In this document: positions 47,065 through 52,500 of the stretch, one piece after another
How the letters are laid out: each line of letters starts with the position of its first letter
Numbering within the stretch: the first letter of the stretch is position 1
Origin: Bigelowiella natans CCMP2755
Taxonomy: Eukaryota > Cercozoa > Chlorarachniophyceae
Assembly: GCA_000320545.1 (NCBI GenBank)
Contig: ADNK01002140.1
Coordinates: forward strand, 97,501-150,000
Reading direction: 5' to 3'
Length of the DNA: 52,500 bases
Made by a program: the position numbers and the translations under genes
The notes under the pieces: generated by a model
What the model was told of the DNA's origin: nothing
The model's database searches: none
The model's input: only the letters and a program-made list of their open reading frames with translations

Positions 47065-48432
47065 TACGATGTACACGCTTTTCTTTCTTACTATAAAAGT
47101 CAAAAAATATATCCTTATTATCAATCAATCCATCTCTCAATCCATCGGTGTTAGTATCGACATTGTAAAATATGCAAAAGTCATGATGATCATCTATGAT
47201 AATAAAACTTTATATTTATTTCACCACATGATGGGGGAGAGAGAGAGTTGTGGTAGATTAATACTAATCAATACCCGAGACATCGGCAATGCAACGGCTT
47301 CCTCTCTCTGTCCGCAAGCATTCGGACAAGGATATGGTCTAGTCACGACAGAGGGAGGGGGTGGATAAGAGCGAGGAGGAGGAGGGGGAGGAGGAGGAAG
47401 GAGCATTACAAGATGGTAAAGAAGAGAACTAAGGGAGAGAAGGCAGAAGAAGTAGTGATGATGATGATGATGACAATGATGATGACAACATCTCACTTGG
47501 ATAATCACAAGACGATTCATGAGTTGAAACGAATAATGATGATACACATTCACCACAAAAGTCTGTGTGGTGTCGTAATCTAGTACGCAAGGCAAATCCA
47601 GCAATAACGATGTCCGCATATGCACGTTATGTTCTTGCACCTGTTATTATTAGTTCATATTTTTTGTATCATTAGCATTAAACGGAATAATGTGGATGCG
47701 TGTATTGTGAATGCTACAAATGCCTCAATTATGACTAGAACACGTCGTTTTTATCATCATCATCATCAATAATATTGATTATTATTATTGTTATTCTTAT
47801 TTATGTACTCGTATTACACGAGCAGCGCATTATCAATATATACTACAACTGCCTTCCACTGTGTGATTCATTCATCCATCATCTTAATGTGACGATTGAT
47901 GGACACTGCTTTCGTGTTATAATAAGCCTCTGTAGCAGGAGTTTCTGTGATCTTCTTCTTCTTCTTTTACTACTACTACTACTACTACTACAACCCTGCC
48001 ACTAACTCCGTCGTCCTCCGGCATGAAGGACAGGTGCGTAGCTGCCTTCCATTCCTTTTCGCCTCCGCTCTCCATTCTGCAATAGCGCTCATATCCTCTG
48101 TTCTGTCGTGTCGCTTATCTCTCCACAAGCAGTATGGTGAAGAAGAAGACGATGATAAGGAAGGGCAGCCTCCTGCTGATGAAGTAAGCACACAAAAGCA
48201 TCACAATTCAGAATATCTTCCAATGTAGTAAGTATGCCCGAAATACTTAAAGTTATCATCATCCAACCGAGTGATAGTAGTGGTAGTAGCAGTAGTAGTA
48301 GCAGCAACAACTTCATTCTCACCTCACCTTTATTACTACTTCTACTATGGTAGGGGCGGCGACAGTGTACACACAACTCCGTGCTGCAGAAGGGACATAC
48401 GCCTCGTTCACAGCTAATAATGAATGGCAGAT

Positions 48433-48495
<63 letters not shown>

Positions 48496-48541
48496 TCGGA
48501 TATAGATAAGGAATAGGCATCCTAGTCATACCTCTGCTGTG

Positions 48542-48578
<37 letters not shown>

Positions 48579-48580
48579 GA
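44221..48580. repeat. Microsatellites in introns of the membrane-protein/RBR region
   Basis: TTC (about 44221-44296), GAT (44592-44622), TG (44639-44675), CTC (44726-44761), TA (45071-45110), TTC (46353-46393), GAGGAA (46589-46640), CA (47024-47061), TAC (47970-47991), CA/TA (48436-48495), GTT (48541-48580). All lie outside the exons traced on the minus strand. Confidence 0.9.
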
Positions 48581-50415
48581 TAATGATGATGATGATTTTC
48601 AAGAGGGTGTTGCTTGCTTGAGGGTGATAGCTTCCAGAGGGCCAATTGCCATCAATGATGGATTGGATTGGATGATAATAATTATGATGAGGATTAGTCA
48701 ATTAGCATTTATGTCGAATATATATCTGGTTGTGATGATATAACTTATGCTGATTATCTATCTTGGTGGCGATTTCTGAACATGATCTCACTTCTTTTGG
48801 TTGGTTTGTTTGTTGCTGAGGCTCTCCTTCATTTTCTCATCGAGGACAAACGCTCTCAAGCATTTTGGGTTGACACACCATCTAAGATCGACGACAAGAC
48901 AAGAAGAAGAAGGGCAAAGGTATCAGGCACCGTATAAGTAGAACTTGCAACAGTATTATTATCGATATTGGCTGCTTTAATCATCATCAGAATCACTATT
49001 CCACCATTATCATTATGATATGGTTGTTACCTAGTAAATGGATTTCGCTCTATGGTACTGCCTCAACCGACAGCAAAACAACGAACGACGTACAAATGAA
49101 CGTACAAATTTAAAATAATAACCAAGAACAAGAAGAAGAAGAAAATACAATGAATGAATAAAAACGAGTAATCACGAAAAAGCAGAGTGAGAGAGGTAGA
49201 CCAAGAATTCATGCGGAGGGGCATGCTTCAACGACGATGTCTGCTGCTGCACGATAGTTGTAGCAATGCTGTTTCGAAGAGAGCATGCAATAACAACCCA
49301 CCCTCCTGCCTTCCTCGTCGCTTGCTGCAAATGATTTCTTCATACTTTTGTTAAAAAAAGTGCGCCTACACTACTTATGATTATAGGTTTTACTACTACT
49401 ACTACTTTTCCTCCTGGAATCGCTTCATTTTAAGAAGTATTTCATCTCCAGCGATTTCTCTGACAACCTAAAAAAAAAATCAATAACACGTAACGTAGTA
49501 GCCGTATGTTCTCACCAAACACCATGACGTATTTTAAGAAGAAGTAAGTAGTATGACTGACCTCGTCTAATATCTCAACTTTGCAGCCATTCACAGGCTT
49601 CATCGGACAAGGCATGCAATTCACTTTCCTGGACTCAACTCTAAGAATAGACGAAGAAAACGGAGAAGAAAATTGTTTGATTCATGGATTGATCGCCTAC
49701 TACCAGAATGAATTAACCCAACAGCTGACGCAAGTAGGGATCAATCAATGCATGCAAACCAACCGTGTTCGCATGTGTCGCACCACCTTAAGGATACGTA
49801 TTGGCGGAGGCACGAAGAACAAAATACGTGAGAGCATCCTTCTAATGGAACTAATTTGGAATCCTCATTATCATGGTCCTGCTGATATGATGATCAAAGG
49901 TGGTGCTGTGAGCTACTATCATCTCAGCGACTACTTCAGAATTAGAACATTTTAAAACCTCAAAGCAAATGGAGCAAGCCTTTGAAGTTTCATTGCTGCT
50001 TCTTTCTCTTCTTTCGTTATCTTGACTGGAAACTGGTTTCTTTGAATCGAGTTTACCTTCCGACCCTACTGCATCGCCTTGTGATGATGCACAAAGAGTA
50101 TGAATTTTGTTACGCTATTATTATAGGCTCTAAGGCATCAATTGCTGGTACATGATTACCTATTTTTAGGACAACATCCAGAAGTTCTTTTTTAGAACTC
50201 TCGAGGTCATAGCGACTTTCCAATACCTTCTTTAAGATTTCATTTATTGATATACTGTTGAAAACTAATGAAATTACAAGAAAGGTCATGATGAATCTTA
50301 CAGAGCTCGCCATGTCCAGCAAAGGGACGACGTTATGAGGCTGCTGCCTAAAGGACATAAGATATTCAAGTATATGAATACAGTTTCGTGTATACCCGCT
50401 ACAATTCCGACGCAA
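47221..50415 (-). CDS. RBR (RING-IBR-RING) E3 ubiquitin ligase, RNF14-like, incomplete model
   Basis: Transfers ubiquitin through a RING2 active-site Cys. Exons seen: 50415-50396, 50347-50302, 50254-50160, 50077-49959, 49881-49787, 49640-49562, 49467-49406, then an unresolved gap, 48413-48328, about 48150-47995, 47640-47587, 47338-47275. The first exons (CWTWRAL, EILKKVLES) fit the end of an RWD domain as in RNF14; the true start lies farther upstream. RING1: ACSICFE, then LEGCSHVFCSSCLRQYV and VNCMPCPMK. IBR: CERGVCPFCSTELCVHC, then RRPYH. RING2: RTCPSCRRTTELVAGCKNI, TCICGHRYCWICLA, followed by PYPCPNACG. The RING2 order C-x2-C ... GC-x4-C-x-C matches a catalytic RBR. The last exon reads to a TGA at 47221 or is spliced on into the membrane-protein exons. 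Confidence 0.82.
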
Positions 50416-50525
50416 CTACATTGCAAAAAAGATGTTATTTTAGGGCTATTTTGGATTGGGTTCCAATGAAGTTGTTGTAGGTATACTACGTGGTCATTCG
50501 TCGGTGCTGTATCTTCCCCTTGCTC

Positions 50526-50556
50526 TAGGATCCTATAGATCCATAGGATCCTATGG
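50526..50556. promoter_or_regulatory. Nested BamHI-type palindromes upstream of POMP
   Basis: CCATAGGATCCTATGG at 50541-50556 is a perfect 16-bp palindrome, preceded at 50526-50535 by TAGGATCCTA, a 10-bp palindrome with the same core. It lies between the RBR exons and the divergent POMP gene, so a bound dimeric regulator is conceivable; it may also fall in an unrecognised RBR 5' exon or intron. Confidence 0.35.
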
Positions 50557-50973
50557 AGGTTGCTTTTGTTGGAGAATGTATATTCGTATGGGTCTTGTGT
50601 TTCCCCTCTCCCCCCCTGTTCTGAGAGCAATCGTGTGCTCGTGGATCTGGATACTTGCAGCTGGATGTCCTAGAAGGCATTTCCACCTACAGACATGGAA
50701 TATTCATGAATTCTCAAAAAAAAGGGACTGGGTTTTTCTTTTTACAAACTCAGTATATTTATAGGAAAAGACAACACATTCGTGCCGTGTTCCTGAGAGT
50801 CAAAGGTCAGCGGAAATCGCATGCGTACCAATCGATTATGCAGGGGATTCTTGAATAAAAATACATAAATCGGCTTCAATATAGAGAAAATCACCTTAGG
50901 CTCCGCACATTGGAAAAAGCAGAGCAATGGTCGTTCCCCCTTCCTTACTCCCTCCACCTGTAGCGTACCTAAC

Positions 50974-51597
50974 ATGAATAATAAATTCATTTCATGCTTG
51001 CAGGAAGCAAAAAGCGCAGAGATTTTAAGGCAACCTTTGGATGTCCTTCGCACCAAAAATAGCAGTGTCGAAGCAGGCGTAGCTTCACACCCTGTGCAAA
51101 TCATTCAGAAGCAGGTTGTTGTCTACTTTTTGGGATGAGCATTCTTAACTGGAATGGCCAGAATTGGTAATGATTATGTTTTCCTCAGCACAAGGTGAAT
51201 ACAGTAGAAGGAAAGATGAAAATGTTAGCGAAGATCCATGGCGTTCACGTTCCAATGAGATTGAAAATGGATCAGGTTTCATTGTGACGCTATCATTTTA
51301 AAGATGGACATAAAAAGTTATATAAAGTCCTATAATTTTGCAGACTATCTTAGCTCAACAAAAGAGATTCCCTGTTCCAGGATTAAAGCCTAGTTTTGTG
51401 GGTTTGGAAACAATGCTTGGACAAGACGAGACCATCGAATTCGAAGATTATCTTAACAGTAATAAAGATAATTTATTTCCTTAAACTCCAATGACTAACC
51501 GATCTTGTGCTTTCTTTTTGCAGAACAAGAATTCTCCGAGAAGCAAATCGATATTCATACTGAGATTGAAAAGACTATGTTCAAGGCGGGAAATTGA
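50974..51597 (+). CDS. POMP: Proteasome maturation protein POMP/UMP1, 4 exons
   Basis: Chaperone of 20S proteasome assembly that is degraded when the core particle matures. Exons: 50974-51114, 51189-51275, 51344-51458, 51524-51597; 417 nt, 138 residues, the normal size. The C-terminal half is diagnostic: IHGVHVPMRLKMDQ, then RFPVPGLKPS, LETMLGQDETIEFEDYLN, as in UMP1/POMP. The ATG at 50974 reads in frame across a TTGCAG acceptor-like site at 51003, so the first exon may instead begin at 51004 with a start codon upstream; the 138-residue version needs no extra exon. Introns are 65-74 nt and clean. It is divergent from the RBR ubiquitin ligase. Confidence 0.88.
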
Positions 51598-52500
51598 GTT
51601 GGAATTTTTGTTAGGACGGATATGTCGGCAAATCTTAGTCGTTTCTGAATCGCTATCTTTGAAAGTAGGCATGATATCTCTTGCATGTAGGGAATCATTG
51701 CGAGAATTTATAAGCTGTGCCACGTGCATCTACACTGCAACACATTCTAGCATTGTTCACACATGCTAGCATGGCAGATGCACATTGCTAGACAAGATCT
51801 GGACATGCATGCGCCCATTTGTTAGCCATGCTAGCATGCTGTGCAGCTAGATGGTTATATGGCATGATGCATGCCCAGATGCACGCACAAATATCTCTAC
51901 ATGCATAGCTAGCTAGACAGCTGCATCACGCTAGCGCGTGCAAATTTCATTGGATGAATGATCACATTGAAAACATTCAATCACTTTGATCATAGCATTG
52001 CATCCGTCTCATCATGCACACATCTAGACATCCAAATGTGATTGTTTCCACGCACATTTCACATGTCATTGTTTTCTAGACGTGGAACATACTAGCATGA
52101 AATGCTGGCACAATTATGTCGATCATGTACGTGACGTGCGGCATGCGGTAGTGCGTCACGTTGAGCATCATGCAATGCTAGAATGGCTAGATTGCCGCAT
52201 GATGGAAATCATGCGTGCGCATTTTTGCCTTGTACGTAGCTAGGTAGATTTAGACACGTGCATGGCTCATGCGTGCGTGGCTGTTCAAGATTGTTGTGTT
52301 ACTCAAACATGCTGGATTTTGTATCAGTCGTCTGTGTCACACTACTAAATCTAGCGCGGAATTACTAATCCAAAATCCACAGCGATTTACTACTAGTCTA
52401 CAATTCAGAACACTGCGTAGATCAAAATGCCGAGAATAGACTACTAAGGAGAACAGTCCATATTTAAGAACTCTAAGAAAGGCTCACAATTTTTCATATG
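51598..52500. other. Intergenic region rich in CTAG/GCATG palindromes
   Basis: No gene seen to the window end. CATGCTAGCATG-type palindromes occur at about 51763-51775 and 51826-51838, with many CTAGAC, GCATG and CACATG words, as at 36.7-37.8 kb. Confidence 0.5.

Noticed and set aside
49581-49955. Plus-strand 124-codon frame with protein-like composition
   Set aside because: It is antisense to RBR exons 49562-49640 and 49787-49881, whose minus-strand translation gives clear RING1 Cys/His motifs.

Overview
The window is nuclear DNA from an intron-rich eukaryote. Genes lie on both strands and are broken into many small GT-AG exons that join in frame. I built the exon chains by hand from splice sites, reading phase and family similarity; most multi-exon models close on an exact multiple of three, which is the main internal check. 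The organism cannot be named from this sequence. Two preproteins start with a hydrophobic signal-like segment followed by a long Ser/Thr/Arg-rich stretch, and there is a mannitol-1-phosphate-dehydrogenase-type enzyme. Both would suit an alga with a complex plastid, but this is weak inference.

Layout, left to right: CLPTM1L-like lipid scramblase (+, 101-6923, 5' end outside the window); intronless small heat-shock protein (+, ~8.0-8.8 kb); mannitol-1-phosphate-dehydrogenase-like enzyme (-, 11.0-13.5 kb); dual-specificity phosphatase (-, 15.8-16.6 kb) divergent from a mitochondrial carrier (+, 17.1-20.05 kb); CS/p23-domain preprotein (-, 21.0-22.6 kb); organelle-targeted coiled-coil membrane protein (+, 23.5-25.2 kb); methyltransferase-like protein (-, 26.4-27.2 kb); preprotein with a tentative ZPR1-like part (-, 28.5-30.6 kb); NlpC/P60/LRAT-like thiol-fold protein (-, 33.0-33.6 kb); eIF4E-binding 4E-T/GIGYF-like protein (+, 34.25-36.7 kb); LanC-like protein (-, 37.8-40.0 kb) divergent from an unrecognised coiled-coil protein (+, 40.4-41.8 kb); an exon fragment near 43.3 kb; polytopic membrane protein (-, 43.7-46.9 kb); RNF14-like RBR ubiquitin ligase (-, 47.2-50.4 kb); proteasome maturation factor POMP/UMP1 (+, 51.0-51.6 kb).

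Two gene architectures alternate. The CLPTM1L-like gene, the mitochondrial carrier and the RBR/membrane-protein region have tiny exons (24-190 nt) set in introns full of microsatellites (TCA, TTC, CTA, GAT, CTC, CAA, CA and TA repeats). The phosphatase, mannitol enzyme, LanC-like, POMP and ZPR1-like genes have short introns (mostly 50-120 nt) nearly free of repeats. Gene-free intervals of 1-2 kb have another texture, rich in CTAG/GCATGC palindromes or GC-rich with at least one dispersed repeat.

Functionally the genes are housekeeping: lipid and GPI biosynthesis, mitochondrial transport, polyol metabolism, proteostasis (sHSP, CS domain, RBR ligase, POMP), signalling and translational control. 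No operon-like pathway cluster, defence system, CRISPR array, tRNA, rRNA or intact transposon was recognised.
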